This document shows, in pieces, positions 1-12,292 of a stretch of DNA of 64,000 bases; the first letter of the stretch is position 1, and each line of letters opens with the position of its first letter. The position numbers and the translations under genes are program-made. The notes below the pieces were generated by a model. It saw only the letters and a program-made list of their open reading frames with translations. It was not told the DNA's origin and did not search any database. The DNA comes from Atherix ibis (lineage: Eukaryota; Arthropoda; Insecta; Diptera; Athericidae), in the NCBI GenBank assembly GCA_958298945.1, contig OY282610.1:63733088-63797087 (forward strand), in the 5' to 3' direction.

Positions 1-560
1 CTCAGTACTGTACATCCAGATCGATATTAAAATCGTGTTCTAAATTGGGAAATATCTAAAAATACTCCTGGGCAAAATACTCTCTCCTCTCAACGGAGGA
101 TGCAATATGATCAAAAATGCGATGGCATTGCTGAATAATGGTGGAGTGTTCAGATCAGAATCCAAATTGGTGATCAAGAATAATTTTTTTATTAACTAGA
201 ACTGGGCGGAGTCGTTTTAATAGGAGTTCCTCAAATATCTTACCAAGGACTGATAGGTCTATAGGAGGAAGGATACGGAATTAACGAGTTCATTTGGTTT
301 AGGAATCATTTTAATGACAGAAAATTTTTAGAGTAAAGGAAAATAGGTTGTGCGCAGGATACTATTAAAAATGTATGTAATTAAAACTAAAGCTTTTTGG
401 GAAAATTTGTTTCAAAATAGGAACTGTTATTCGATCATAACCAGGAGTTTTTTTTATTGGGAAGGCGCAGAATAGTAGATTGAATTTCCGAGGACTTAAA
501 ATTTTTGAGAGGAAGACTCACAGGGATTGGGAACATTAGTTCTTCGAAGGTTGTGACTGC
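1..560 (-). mobile_element. Jockey-clade non-LTR reverse transcriptase fragment
   Basis: Read on the minus strand, this stretch carries the 5' part of a jockey-type reverse transcriptase. Near 500-400 it reads NKK/IKKTPGYDRIT followed by ILKQIFPK. Near 330-100 it reads MIPKP, then LSVLGKIFEELLLKRLRPVL, then DHQFGF and EHSTIIQQ, then HRIFDHI. These are standard landmarks of jockey-clade ORF2. There are in-frame stops (for example just after DHQFGF) and frame changes, so it is dead. At about 70 the frame jumps to sequence matching the later IW(T/M)YSTE region, so the catalytic core is deleted. Positions 325-550 match 62450-62650 almost line for line, and 1-40 match 63419-63460, so this is the same family as the two copies at the other end of the window. 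Confidence 0.85.
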
Positions 561-3500
561 ATGTTAACTAATAAAGTTAAATATAATATTGCTATCTTAA
601 AAAATCGGCCTAGGAAGATTGAGGGTATATTGACGTATAGTTTCGTCTTAGCACTTATGATATTTCTTCTGGTGGTAATGCGTAATCTAGGTAAAAAGTG
701 TACAAAATAAATAAAAAAATTTAAAAGCGGTAGTTAAACAATTGAAGGTATAAAAAAAGAAATTTGGCATTGAAGGGTTTAATTTTTGTCAGTTAAAATG
801 TTTCTAGAGATGAGCATAAATTGCAGAAACTGTATTGATAAGAGACACAGAAGCAAACCTGAAGTACAGTAGGATCATAAAGGTGGGGGGGGGGGCGGTG
901 TTGGACAGAAGAAAAGGAAGAAGGTATAAAAAGCCCTAAAAACAGATCGATAATTCTCGAACAAGAAAGGAAATCGAATCCAGAAAATGTGTACAATAGC
1001 AAAAAACAGAACAACCAGGAAATTCAATAGGCAAAAATAGAATAGAATTTAACTAAGAGTATATATGCACACAGATATACAAGTAAGTATCATACTATAT
1101 GTCCATAAATAGTATTAATATTTATAATAAATATAAAAATAGAACAAAACGATTATATTTATTAGCAGCAACAATTTCCGTACAATGACTCTCTTTCTTT
1201 CACCTTCTTTTCTCTTTTTGATATTGTTTGCTTTTTGATGTATGCGTTCTTTTATTTCTCATTCTCTCCCTTTTTCACGCATATACATATATCTATAGCG
1301 CTGATATTATTATTATTCACGAACTGGCACATTGAACTCTGATGGCGCGAGGTTAAAGATTTGATTTTCTAGTGTCAACAAACTATGCCAATAATATCAG
1401 TGAACTCTAAATGCGACAATACTGAAATATACGATACAACTACAACTATATCGGTATAGGTATATATAATTATTAGTGTGAATAAATACATTTGCAATTT
1501 CCAATATACACTATATCTGCCTTCTTCCATCCTTCAACGATTCGAACATGTCGAGTATTGCCTTACACACATCGAAGGCAATAATATACCAGTATGCTGC
1601 GGTGGCAATGACCTCAAAATTCATCCCCTAATTCACAATGACGATACGCAGACAAATTCAAAGGTCCTGGTGCCAATAGACACTACCATTTAATGGAGCG
1701 TTTAGTATGCGTACGCTTTGTATGGCAACCGATTCTAACGCTTTTCTTTTGATAACCTAAAGACACCCCTTGCTGGGATATCATACTATTCATACGGACA
1801 TTGTCTAAACGCAACCACTGACATATTCTTTGGATTGTTGCACTACGACGTGTTGTACGTACATACCATCTTAACGTAGCACACCTTGATGCACTTTCTA
1901 TTGTATTATTAAAAGTTCCCATTAACTTCTCTTACATGGAAAATTGTAATATACAAATCTCTTCTCATTTAATTGCGGATACGGTTTTTTTTAGGGGTGC
2001 GAAAGGATATTGTTTGGTTTCCGCAAAAGTTATGCAAGCAAGAGCAGATAATTTGAACAAATTTTATACAGAAAACTTAACAATTCCGAAGTTATCACGA
2101 TTTTTTATAATTAAATCCTTTTACAATAATAATATTAATCCTTTTTACTGGGAATATCTGAAAATTGGGTAAAATGTATACAATTCTCTCTCTCTCTCTC
2201 TCTTTAGCAATGTTAATATTCATACGAGTATGACCCAAATTCAGGTTTATTCAAAAAGATTCCATGTTTGGCGAAAATCCATTATCATTGATAGTGTAAG
2301 TAACCATAAAAAAATTATACTTTTTTGCATATTAGTCCCGATATATTGGTGATTTTGACTTTTATAATAATATCAGAGCGTGAATAAAAGACTCATAATT
2401 CCAAAGAGTAGAACATGTGTAATTAAATAGCGGCAAATTTTGAAGAAAATAAAACGGAACAAATTTATTTATCAAAAATTTACTATTGTATTTGTGTACT
2501 TAAGGATGGCTGAAAGTGTCATTTAAGAAAGAGACACCCTTTCGGTTATTTTTGAAAAATATTTCTGGAAAAGGTAAAAACATTTTCGGTAGTATTTTGG
2601 TATGACACATCACACTCGCCGCGACCTTTATAAATACGATGCTTATAAGTACATTTGACAAATTACATTTCAATAACACCAATATAAAATTATTTTATTT
2701 CTATTACTAAAAAAAGCTTACCTTTAATAAGGTTGGTACGAAAGGAATATCCTTTTTTCCCGATTTATTCCTTTTTTTAAAAAATGGAGTTAAAAGTCCA
2801 TTAACTTTTATCATCTGTATTATTTCAGATTATTTAATGCAATTTTCGAAAGTTTTTCACATTCATTTGAGTGTTGATCTTTTCTTTATTGTTTTTTTTT
2901 TTAAATTATTATTAATAATAATATTTAATGACATTTAATTAAAAAATTGTTTATTAATATTCACTATATATAGTATAATCACTTTAGTTTTGTTATAAAT
3001 CTTATTTTATAATTTACTCATATGTATATGTATGAAAATGGAAAAAAACAGTCTCCAATTAAGATCACATATGTATACTCTAAAAGTACTCGTATGTGTG
3101 TAGCCACTAAAAAATGTCATTTCGTCTTTTCTTCATTACTTTTCAATCTATCTAATTTTTAAAAAAATCGAAATAGCCAAAAAAATCTATTAGTAAATTT
3201 TCTTCAAATCGAAGAAAAAACAAAAAAAAATACGAGTATATGGTATATTGTAAAAAAGAAAGAATATATACTTATTGTTATTTCTAATTTCCGAAAATCT
3301 TTTTACAGATGACAACAGTTATCAAGCATTATTAATTTTTGGAACAATATTATCAATTATTATAAATAGCCTTAACAGTGTTGTCAAATTTTGTTGCCAA
3401 TTTTTTATTTTTTTTTATTTTATCTTTTTCCATACACCCTCGTTTTGTTTTGTTTTTTTTTTGTTGTTGTTGTGCTTTCAATTTTTCCTTCGCTTTTCTT

Positions 3501-3639
3501 TTAATGGTAACTGACATATCTCAATTAAATATTTCTCACACATTCTATCGCACACTTTTTTCTTTCTTTTCTTATTTGTTTTTAATAATTCTTTCAAGTT
3601 TTTTTCTTTTATGCAATTTATTTGAAATTAATTTTTACC

Positions 3640-3641
<2 letters not shown>

Positions 3642-3679
<38 letters not shown>
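3642..3679. repeat. (TTA)n microsatellite
   Basis: About twelve uninterrupted TTA/ATT units followed by TTTTG. Confidence 0.9.
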
Positions 3680-3929
3680 TTGTAAATAATTCTAGAAATA
3701 ATCAATAAAAATAAGACAAAATTTACAATTTTTCATGGTAAAAAAATTAAGTATTTTAATTGAAAGAAGAAGAAAAAAGAAATTATTTTAAATTATGACA
3801 AAAAATGTAACAAAAAAAAAATAGATAAAAATTGTTAAAAATTAAGAAAACATTGAAAAGGCAAAGAAAAAAAACTACCGTTAAAGTGAAAGAGAAAATG
3901 CAAGAGAACAGCCGTGAAACATGTACTCA

Positions 3930-4215
3930 TTAAACCGTGTTTCGATTCGAACTAACCGATCTGACACCGACAAACGGTTGCGGCGGAGCTGCTGCGAATG
4001 CTATTGCTATTGCTGTTGCTGGCGGCGGTGCGCCGCTACTCTTATTTCTGCTTTCGTCCGTTGCCCATTTGCCTTTTCAGCTGTTTTGCTCCTCTCTACT
4101 GTTGTTATTGATGCTGTCCTATTATTTCGTTGCTGCGGCGGCGGCGGCGGCTGCTCCTCTCTCTTTCTCCCGATTAATTGTAGGAAATGCGATGCGATGT
4201 ATCGTAATATGTTTT
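3930..4215 (-). promoter_or_regulatory. Candidate 5'UTR/promoter block with GCA/GCC repeats
   Basis: This is a short island much richer in G+C than its surroundings. On the minus strand it reads as runs of AGC, AAC, AAT and GCC triplets, with GAGAGAG near 4155-4170. That is the texture of fly 5'UTRs and first exons. The plus strand holds two overlapping open frames here (to 4361 and 4233), but both are low-complexity poly-Leu, poly-Cys or poly-Ala translations of the repeats. I infer a minus-strand transcript start or leader. No start codon with a following coding exon was found, and the target gene, if any, would lie to the left of the window. Confidence 0.35.
4135..4152. repeat. (GCG)n trinucleotide run
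   Basis: Six uninterrupted GCG units inside the GC-rich block. Confidence 0.85.
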
Positions 4216-4818
4216 GGATTGTTTCATTGCTGAAGCATTTACCCCCTCGAATTTATTTGCGAAAAGGATTGGGTAGTAGGCAAAAAGTCGTGTCTAATGC
4301 AATTTGGTCGTGGCAAGAGTATAATTTGATATCAGTGAAAGCAAATGTTTCTTCTGCTTAAACGTTGATAGCATTTTCGACACACTGCACTAATGTTGCA
4401 GTATGTGGAATAATAATATGTTATTGTCATAGAAGGGATTGTGTGTGACGGTAGATTGACATATATGTCTATGCACAAATTGATTTGATGAAGTTTGATT
4501 TGTTAGAAAAGGAAAAGGTGGTTGCTTTTACAATTGGCGGTGGTTGCTTGTACTATTGGCTTATAATCAGTGCTGGTGATATGCAAATTTAGCGCAGTAA
4601 GAGTGTGCTTTGATGTTTCTCGGCAACTACGAGCATCGTACAAACTATCAGTTAAATAGAAATATTTGCTTTCCCCAAACAACCACTTTCTTATTATTGC
4701 AATTGAATTAAGTAAATATCAATAAATGAGGTGGAGGTGGTATAGTTTGAAATTTTCTTAAAAAAACTTTCCATTGAATTTGAATTTTTATTTTCTGTGA
4801 AAGGATTTCAATCATGAA

Positions 4819-5902
4819 TTGGGTTGTTCTGAAAGTAATTTCGTTGTTTTTTTTATAAAAATGAAAGACGATTTTTTTCTAGTAAATTAATATTTTATTC
4901 AATTAAATATTATCCAGTCTGATCCAAATACCTTTTGCCATCTTTCTGGTAGTAGCATGATTCCACGCTCATAAATTTTTTGTTCTTTACTGGCAAGAAA
5001 ACTGATCCAAGTGATTTTTGACCTCCCAATTGAATTAAACATTTTACCGTCAAAAAAATTTTGTAGAGACCGGAACAAATGATAACCGGAAGGTGCTTGG
5101 TCTGGAGAGTATGGTGGATGTGGCAGTATATCCCATCCAAGCTCTAAAAGCTTTTGCCGAGTGGTCAAACTTGTATGTGGTTTCTCATTATCCTGTTGGA
5201 ACACTATACCTTTCCTATTGACCAAGTCTGGCCTTTTTCTTTAAGTAAATCATTCAAGTTGTCCAACTGAAGACAGTACACTTCAGAGTTGATCGTTGTG
5301 TTGTTCGGTAGAAGCTCAACATAAACAATTCCTTTGAAATCCCACCAAATAGATAGCATTACTTTTTTTTTGATGAATATTGGCGTTCGAAGTGCTTTGT
5401 GCCGGTTCATCTTTTCTACTCCAGGATCTTTTGCGCTTAACATTGTTGTAGACATGATACGCTTCAAAAATGGATCATACGTCAACGCATATTCGATAAA
5501 TTTAATGTCTCAGCGACCTCACGAATTGTTATTCGCCGGTTTGCATCAATTAATAACTTTATTGTGTCTTCATCAGCTGTAACTGGCCTTCCAGAACGTA
5601 GTGCATCTTCGAGATTAAAATTACCGGATCGAAATTTTGGCACTGGCGCTCACTTAACAAATTGGATAACTTTTTTCTTCCTTGAACAGCATTTTTATCT
5701 TTTCTATAGTAGAAAAAGTAAAATAGGCCGAAAATGCTCCATATTTAAAAGGGTATCAATCAAAAGCTACTGTGCAGAATCAATTGAATCAATTTTCACA
5801 TAGCAAGCCTTGTTATGTCAGCTATCAAAATATATATGATTTTGCGGCTTAAGTGTGAAGTTGGTTGTGGGAAAGTACAACAAAATTACTTCTTGACAAT
5901 CT
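4819..5902 (-). mobile_element. Mariner (DD34D) relic, family A, copy 1
   Basis: The copy runs on the minus strand between degenerate ends. The left end, TTGGGTTGTTCTGAAAGTAA at 4819, is the 3' terminus of the element; the right end near 5880-5902 is eroded. Minus-strand frames give mariner transposase pieces: near 5485-5204 FLKRI, KKVMLSIWWDFKGIVY and ELLPNNTTINSEVYC; near 5225-4899 VNRKGIVFQQDNEKPHTSL, LELGWDILPHPPYSPD and ERGIMLLPERWQKV. The second and third catalytic Asp (QQDN, YSPD) are present. The first (GDEK) is lost in a deletion near 5455-5490, where a helix-turn-helix region (AEISNERTT-like, 5500-5560) runs straight into the catalytic domain. Frameshifts separate the pieces. The wording resembles the mellifera subfamily. 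Confidence 0.85.
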
Positions 5903-8547
5903 AATATTTGCTATAATCTGTTATTTTTCTTCAGATGAAGGAAAGTCATTGTATGAACAGAATCTGTTAATATTACTTAATGCCAAATCTATCACAATTA
6001 TCTACATCCTTCGACCCCCTCCTCCGGCCAACTCAGCAATTAAATTATTCTATAATAATTTTATGAATATTTCAGTAAATGATTATTGACAGATCAGGAT
6101 TCTATTTCCACAAGTATCGGACTGGCTTTGCCTAAAATTTCTCTTCAAAATTGTATCAAGCTATTCCTAATAGAATTAATGGAGGTCTGTATAATTTTGT
6201 ATTAGCCCTGACCCCCCGACGTAGACCTGCTAAATCGGACGTTCGTGATTCGCCGGTCTATTAATTTGCCTTGAGTATTTCCAATAAAAAGGGCATAATT
6301 ATATTCAGACCAAACAGTTCTCATAAGCTACATTCACTATAATAACAACGATAAAATTTAGGTAAGTTCAATTAGCTTCACTTTGACGTCAAGAAACTAA
6401 ACCACAGAGATCAAAGTACCCAAAAATTCTAGAATTTACTCTAAAGAATAAAAGGAATTCTAAGCTTTTTCATATTTTTTTTCGATTATGTTTTTACATA
6501 TTGTTAATAGGTTTGTTAAGAAGCAAATTGCCTTAAAGTTCTTGTGGGTTTCGGATGTTATCTCTATTGTTTGCTCCATTTATCTAAATACATAATTGGG
6601 GGGGATTTGCTATGCATTTCAGGACTTTGGTCTACTTCATTCTCTTGTTGGATAAACAAAAAATATGCGTCTCGCGGAAACTTACGTTGAACCAGTCTTG
6701 TCTTTTGACTTTTAATAGAATATCTCTTAGTGCCAAAAAAAAAAAAAAACACTCTCAAACAAGAACATTTTTATTGAAATCATTTCAATTGACTTTTTTT
6801 TTAGTGAAAATTACCATATGAAAATTATAATTAATCTCGAAATTATGCTAAAAATTAACAAGAAAATTAATAATTTTCTTACACTATTGAGCGAATAATT
6901 TTTTGCAATTAAATGAAAACTTAAAAAAAAGTATTTTGGTTTTTATTTAAAAATAATCTTTTTTTATTTATAACAGATTATGTACAATTATTTGTAGAAA
7001 AACTATATTATTTGAAAATTATTATTAATAATTTTCCCGGTGGATATTATCATAAATAAAATGTTCTGTTGAAAATTAGATAGTAAAACTAGTCCATTTA
7101 GACAAACGAATACAAATAAAGCAAGTTTAACTAAATTGGGGGGGCTTGGTTGGGCTTATAAAAATAAATAGCAATATTAAATTTTTCGGTTAAGAAAATT
7201 TGGTTGAAAAATCTAAGATGCTTAGAAGCTCGTATATTCAAAAACGCCTAAGCCTTTTTTTCGCACAATTAATTAATGAATTACAAAAATATTTTGTATT
7301 GGCTACCAACTAACAATAATAATTATTGAGGGGGTTGGATGGGGGGGGGGCGGCTAGGTGGCTAAGAAAAGAGGAACTAATACCCCTATAACCACTATTC
7401 ATCCACTGGGTGCAAAAACTTTTCAATTAATCGTGTAATTCTGCTTGTTGAAAATAATAAAATTTCTCTTAAAAAAAAACAATGCCAATTTTACTCTTAC
7501 AGCTTTGCGTACATGTGCTCAAGTAATCCGAATATTACTTTTATTGAATATATAGAGCGTTTCAAGAGTCCAAATCGTCCAAGTTACTCTTTTCAGCCAG
7601 CGAATAGTAATTCTCTTACAGTTTTTGTACTCCGCTCTCATCGTTGCTCTAGGTATTATTACCAAACCTATTCTTTGACAATCCCTATACGAAAATAACT
7701 CTCTCAATTTATATATCTCTTAATTGCGTTCGGTTTCTTCAAATAACATGTGATATATGCACATATACTGACGCCAATTGTTATGTTTTATATGTACGCA
7801 TGCAAATTGATTTTATGCTGCTCTCGTTGTATTGTCTTTTTTTTTGAGTATGTGAACTCTTAAGAAATCCGAACTTCAAAAGGTTAATGACCGTTGAAAA
7901 TCCGCGTGTGTTTTTCTTCCTCACACATGCCCTATTAGTTGTCATATTTGTAAACACACAAGCCGTTCCAAACACACACGCACACACACGCATCATTAGA
8001 ATAGAAACTGTCGTAATTCGTAATCGTTTGAAAAAGAGTTGATTTTATTTGATTTTTTTTCGTATTTTATGTTTATTAAATTTTATTTTTACCACGTCGA
8101 TCGTTGGCTGTCGTCCATTGAATTTTCGTCGTTTTAATGTTGCAGGGGCCACCATCCATCAATAATTTGTTGTTTTCTTTTATTTATTCTCTCTCTTTCC
8201 TTTAAAATTAAATGAAGAACATATTTTTTTTTATATTAGAAAATTTAATTAGAGGAAATATGAACAACTTTTTTCAAAATATTCACAAATACAGCCTAAA
8301 ACACGCATAGCTAAGCTGAAACTTGCATGTTTATTGTTAAATATATTAATAATATCTAGAATAACACAAAAGTGTTGTTTGGTGTACATGGGAGCAAATA
8401 CGAAAATCAAAAATAAATTGTTTCACAAATAATACAGAATTTATATAAATTATAATAAATTATTAGAGTAGAAACAAACAATATTTGTTGAAGTTCCAAG
8501 TGTTTTTTTTCGATTATAAACGTTAAAGGAATCCTTGAGCTTATCTG
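5903..8547. other. Non-coding stretch
   Basis: No gene recognised. It contains a 10-base G run at 7341-7350 within a G-rich patch, an (AC)n-like patch near 7970-7992, and several long A/T runs. Open frames of 60-70 codons at 6560-6820, 7510-7700 and 7780-7996 show no protein resemblance. Confidence 0.55.
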
Positions 8548-8661
8548 TGGTAGGTGGTAGGCGGTAAGCGGTAGTCGGTAGGCGGTAGGCGATAAGCGGT
8601 AAGCAGTAGGTGGTGAGCGGTAGGCGTTAAGCGGTAGGCGGTAAGCGCTAGGCAGTGGGCG
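8548..8661. repeat. 7-bp tandem repeat (GGTAGGC)n
   Basis: About sixteen imperfect units of seven bases, mostly GGTAGGC or GGTAAGC, with variants such as GGTAGTC, GATAAGC and GGTGAGC. It stands out from the AT-rich flanks. The reading direction GGTAGGC is on the plus strand. Confidence 0.9.
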
Positions 8662-9385
8662 AATTGATCCTTACTAGCGCAAAACCGTCTCATTTGTTGA
8701 TTGTGGAGCAAAGCTGCTGATATTAACTGAAAAGTATTTTTGGATTTTATTAAGCCCTGAGGTGACTATTTGTGAATAAGCTTTTTTTTTAGAATTTACC
8801 ACCTACCATCCGCAGATTATTGAGCATGATTTTACTAATCAGACATGGCTATTTACGTTTGGATCGAGGTGAAGCTTCCAAGTTTTCAATAAATACGTTC
8901 AATTTTTCAACGTAGTTTTACGTCTTCTTCCGGCAGCAGGCTTTATTATTTATAGCCGTAGCCAAATACGAAAAGGTTTTCTTTCAGAATCAATAGAGAA
9001 GCTTATAGTCTATGGTATTCAAAATAAGCAATACTAATTGGTTTAATGCCAGCTAGGATTAACATTCGCAAATAACATTGTATAGATGGGTATTCTATAT
9101 AATGAAGTCGAGATCAGCATTTGAAAAATGTTAATAACCAATCTGCCGGGAGGCTCAATAGATCGAATGAATAAAGATGGTAAAAAGTCTAATTTCAGAC
9201 TGAGAACATCTGATATCTACAAAGACTTAGTTGGCCTTTTTGCAATTTTTAGAGGAATCAGCCGCAAGCCTAGCTAACATAGACGACAGTAGCCCAAAAT
9301 TTTTATCTGGTGGCGGCAGTCTATAGGCTTCTGGGAATACTTGATGGTCAATTTTAGTTTCAACACTGGTCTACTGTTCTGGTCT
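8662..9385. other. Non-coding stretch
   Basis: Nothing recognisable on either strand. Confidence 0.5.
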
Positions 9386-9457
9386 ATGCTGACCCTTTTG
9401 TTGTTGTTCATCTGTTCTAGCCATACAATAGACCAACAACAACAAAAGGGTCAGCAT
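9386..9457. repeat. Perfect inverted repeat (23-bp arms)
   Basis: The left arm 9386-9408 (ATGCTGACCCTTTTGTTG...) is the exact reverse complement of the right arm 9435-9457. A 26-base spacer separates them. It would fold into a stable hairpin in RNA or single-stranded DNA. No coding context. Confidence 0.9.
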
Positions 9458-10632
9458 CTACCCTATAAGAAACACCCTTTCACGTAGAATCCGTCCTCTG
9501 TTGGGACTGTTCTTGGCGAAGTTAAGTTCTCACTTTTGATGATTATTATTCAGGGCAAAGTTTTCCTCTCTACTTTTTGTTTAAAATAAATAAAACTTTG
9601 CTTAAAAGTGCCTTGTAATTTGCCTATGCGAATATTGGAAGTGTTTTCTATCCATCAAGACGAAACCAATTTAATAATAATTATTTTGTGTATAATTACC
9701 GAATTTTGACGGTTCTCTTATCTCCAAACTGCTAATATTTTGTATTTTTTTCAATTAAGCTCCTTTGTGAGCATCAAAAACAGCAAGACTTATTGAGCAA
9801 TATCTGGCATGCCAGTTCCCATATCCAGAGTGGCCAACTCACTGAAATTCCTATAATAAAAACAAAATTCAATTTGTTTCCATACCGCAAAAACCTTTTA
9901 ATATTGACAAAAAAAAAAAAACAATTAAATTGATTTGAATTAATTTTCTCGCGATTGTTTTTCTTTCAATCGAAGTTACAAAAAAGCATCAAAAAACAAC
10001 GCATGCTTTGTGTATTACGTATTTCTGTGCCAGCAGATTCAATTGAACTTGAATTAATTTCGGTTGGTTTGTTTTTTTGAGAAATGTTTGCGAGGAAAAA
10101 CTTTCAATACAAGCGAACAAATCTTCAACTCGAAGGCATGCATTTATGGGTGGCGTTGTTTGTTGTATACATTTAGTCTGTCGCGTCGCGTCGTTAGGGT
10201 TGCCGGCTGTCATTACCGCATCGGAGCTGTGCGTTTTCTTTCCCGCTAAATCTCTTCCCAAGTAATTGTATCCACTCTGAGTCTTCTCCACTACCCCTGG
10301 CTCTGCGTGAGACTGCGACCATTGTCAACAAACTACCAACGACATCGTCCACACAAATCACCAATCTGTTGAAGACCTACCCACCCCCCTACCCACCCTT
10401 TTCCAATCATTCATTGCTAGGGAAAAATATGACTTTCGGGGTTCAGTGACCGTTGTGTGAACCAAAACAATACCCAGATACTGTGTGCTCTTTGCTCTCA
10501 TTTCTATGCTATTCTTACTGCTCATTTATGGGCTTTTCTCTTTATCGTATACTTAATTGCTCCATCTTATTTCTCTCGCTTATTTGCTCTCTCACTTTCA
10601 TCTCCGAAAGTTACTCTTTTAGAGAAATAACA
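9458..10632. other. Non-coding stretch with a GC-balanced patch
   Basis: No gene recognised. 10130-10420 is less AT-rich than the surroundings and includes a GTCGCGTCGCGTCG string near 10175 and a C-rich patch near 10380-10400, so it might be regulatory. Open frames of 60-100 codons here have no recognisable product. Confidence 0.45.
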
Positions 10633-10754
10633 GTACTTGTGCCGTTCGAAGAGAAATTTAGGTTTTTCAATAGCAACTTTTTCAATATGAAAATACTCAA
10701 AAGTGTCAAGTTGCTATTGAAAAACCTAAATTTCTCTTCGAACACCACAAGTAC
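10633..10754. mobile_element. Miniature inverted-repeat transposon inside a longer palindrome
   Basis: The arms 10633-10679 and 10708-10754 are inverted repeats of 47 bp with two mismatches, around a 28-base loop. The inner part, GGTTTTTCAATAGCAACTT and its mirror, matches the terminal repeats of the Tc1/mariner-type element at 27681-28517. TA lies on both sides of that core (10659-10660 and its mirror). I read the core (about 10661-10726) as a roughly 66-bp non-autonomous derivative of that family. The outer 28 bp of each arm (GTACTTGTG...AAATTTA) also pair but are not part of the known end. An open frame over this region (10453-10821) is incidental. Confidence 0.75.
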
Positions 10755-12292
10755 CATAGACAATTTTCCTTTTACTCATCGTACATTATATATCAGCCAA
10801 CCGTGTTCGGTTCTACGATAAGCTTTAAGGTCATCGGCATAGTTTGCGCGCCTTTTTCTTCCATCACATTAGTTCAGTGATGATGCATTTTCACCGAAAC
10901 TCCTTCGGAATTTATGATCAAAAAAAAAAAAAAAAAATTAATGAAAAATTAAAGATTCAAAACAAATTTTACTAACCAGGAAAATCCCAATCAAAAGCAA
11001 GTCCATTAGAGTAAAATGTTTATTCAATAATTAAAAAAAACGCAGCAATTCTTATTACCTTAATTATAAATAAAAAATGAAGTCTTTAAATAAATTTTAA
11101 AAATAATTAAAAAAAGAAAGACGAATAAACGTCAAAAAAATTGATTGTAAAAATGTGAAAATAGAGATGAGATTATTTTTCTTAAAATATGTAGGATAGA
11201 AAAGAGAATAGATAAAAAACAATTAAACGATATTAAAATTAATAAAAATCCATTTACTCTAAAGTTTTGTATTTTTATTTTCATAAAATCTAACAGTAAA
11301 TTTAATTTACGAATCCTTCTGTGAAACTCTCTCTCACCGATTCTTCATTCATAAACATATGCTACTCGTTCTCTACATAGCATCATGCTTGGATTTTCTT
11401 TCGCTGTGCTGTGTCTCTTCTGTTCGGCTTTTCTTCTTATTCGGCTGGGTGGGTACGCTCTCTGTTCTCTGTTATTGTACAATTCTGAGGTTATTGACAG
11501 ATAAACTGTTCGGCTCTCTTTGCACATTCATCATCGTACACTTCCACTTTCGCTTGAGTTGAATAACCTTCTATGTGTTCATTATTTTTATGAAATTATT
11601 ACGAAGCCGATGATGATGAATGATCGAATACGTGCAGTCAACTGAGGTGACACTGACACTGGTGCGTGTGTATGTGCCTATATAGATTTTATTTTTTCTT
11701 GTTCTTTATTTTTCTTTAGTTTTATATTTTCTCCATTCAATTAATAAATTGGTTAAATTTAAAAAAAAAAAAAACACTACTTTTCGCCTTTCTTTTCGCA
11801 TCATACAAATTTCATTCAACATACACGTATTTTTTCTTTTTTCTTGTGCAAAAAATAAGAACTCACGAAGTCTTGTTTCTTTTTTTCTGAAGAAGAAGAT
11901 CAATAAGTGAAAAATTCTATACGATCATATGGTTGTGTCCCTCGATTTAATGAAAAAAAAAAGTACTTTTTATGTGCTTTATAACCAAACAAAAAAAGGG
12001 AATTTTAAAAGAATTCATTATCGGAGATTAAAATGAATAATGAACAAAACTTTGTTCGGATTAGCTTTCCTTGACACTGATAAAGGTGAATTGGCAACTA
12101 GAACAGTTCGTAAGGATGTTGAGTTCGAATTCAGCTGGTTAAAGTACCTTTAATTGGCCTTAGAAACTGCGATTTAGTTCCAATGTTACTAGAAATAATT
12201 ATGAAAAAGAGAACGCGCATCTTTTTTTTTTTGTTGAGTATTTTTAATTTTGCACTAACATACGCACCGAAAAAAACTTAAAAATATCCTCA
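10755..12292. other. Non-coding AT-rich stretch
   Basis: Long A/T runs. Short open frames at 11345-11562 and 11706-11903 have no recognisable product. No RNA gene seen. Confidence 0.55.

Larger units (their letters stand above)
561..4818. other. Non-coding AT-rich stretch
   Basis: No gene is recognised. It contains an 11-base G run at 885-895, a (TC)n tract near 2185-2203, a (TTA)n tract at 3642-3679, many A/T runs, and the GC-richer block at 3930-4200 listed separately. An open stretch at 1478-1693 ends in TAA but has only a GTG start, so I do not call it. Confidence 0.6.

Noticed and set aside
885..895. G-run as possible G-quadruplex, with similar runs at 7341 and 14179 (C)
   Set aside because: Single homopolymer runs without four separated G-tracts on one strand; recorded only as low complexity.
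1478..1693. 71-codon plus-strand ORF
   Set aside because: Opens only with GTG; no ATG, splice site pair or family resemblance.
3921..4361. 146-codon plus-strand ORF
   Set aside because: Low-complexity translation of trinucleotide repeats (Cys/Leu/Gly runs); an overlapping frame is equally open.
10453..10821. 122-codon plus-strand ORF
   Set aside because: It runs straight through the hairpin element and has no protein resemblance.
12060..12150. tRNA-like string with GTTCGAATTC
   Set aside because: No cloverleaf arms can be paired around it.
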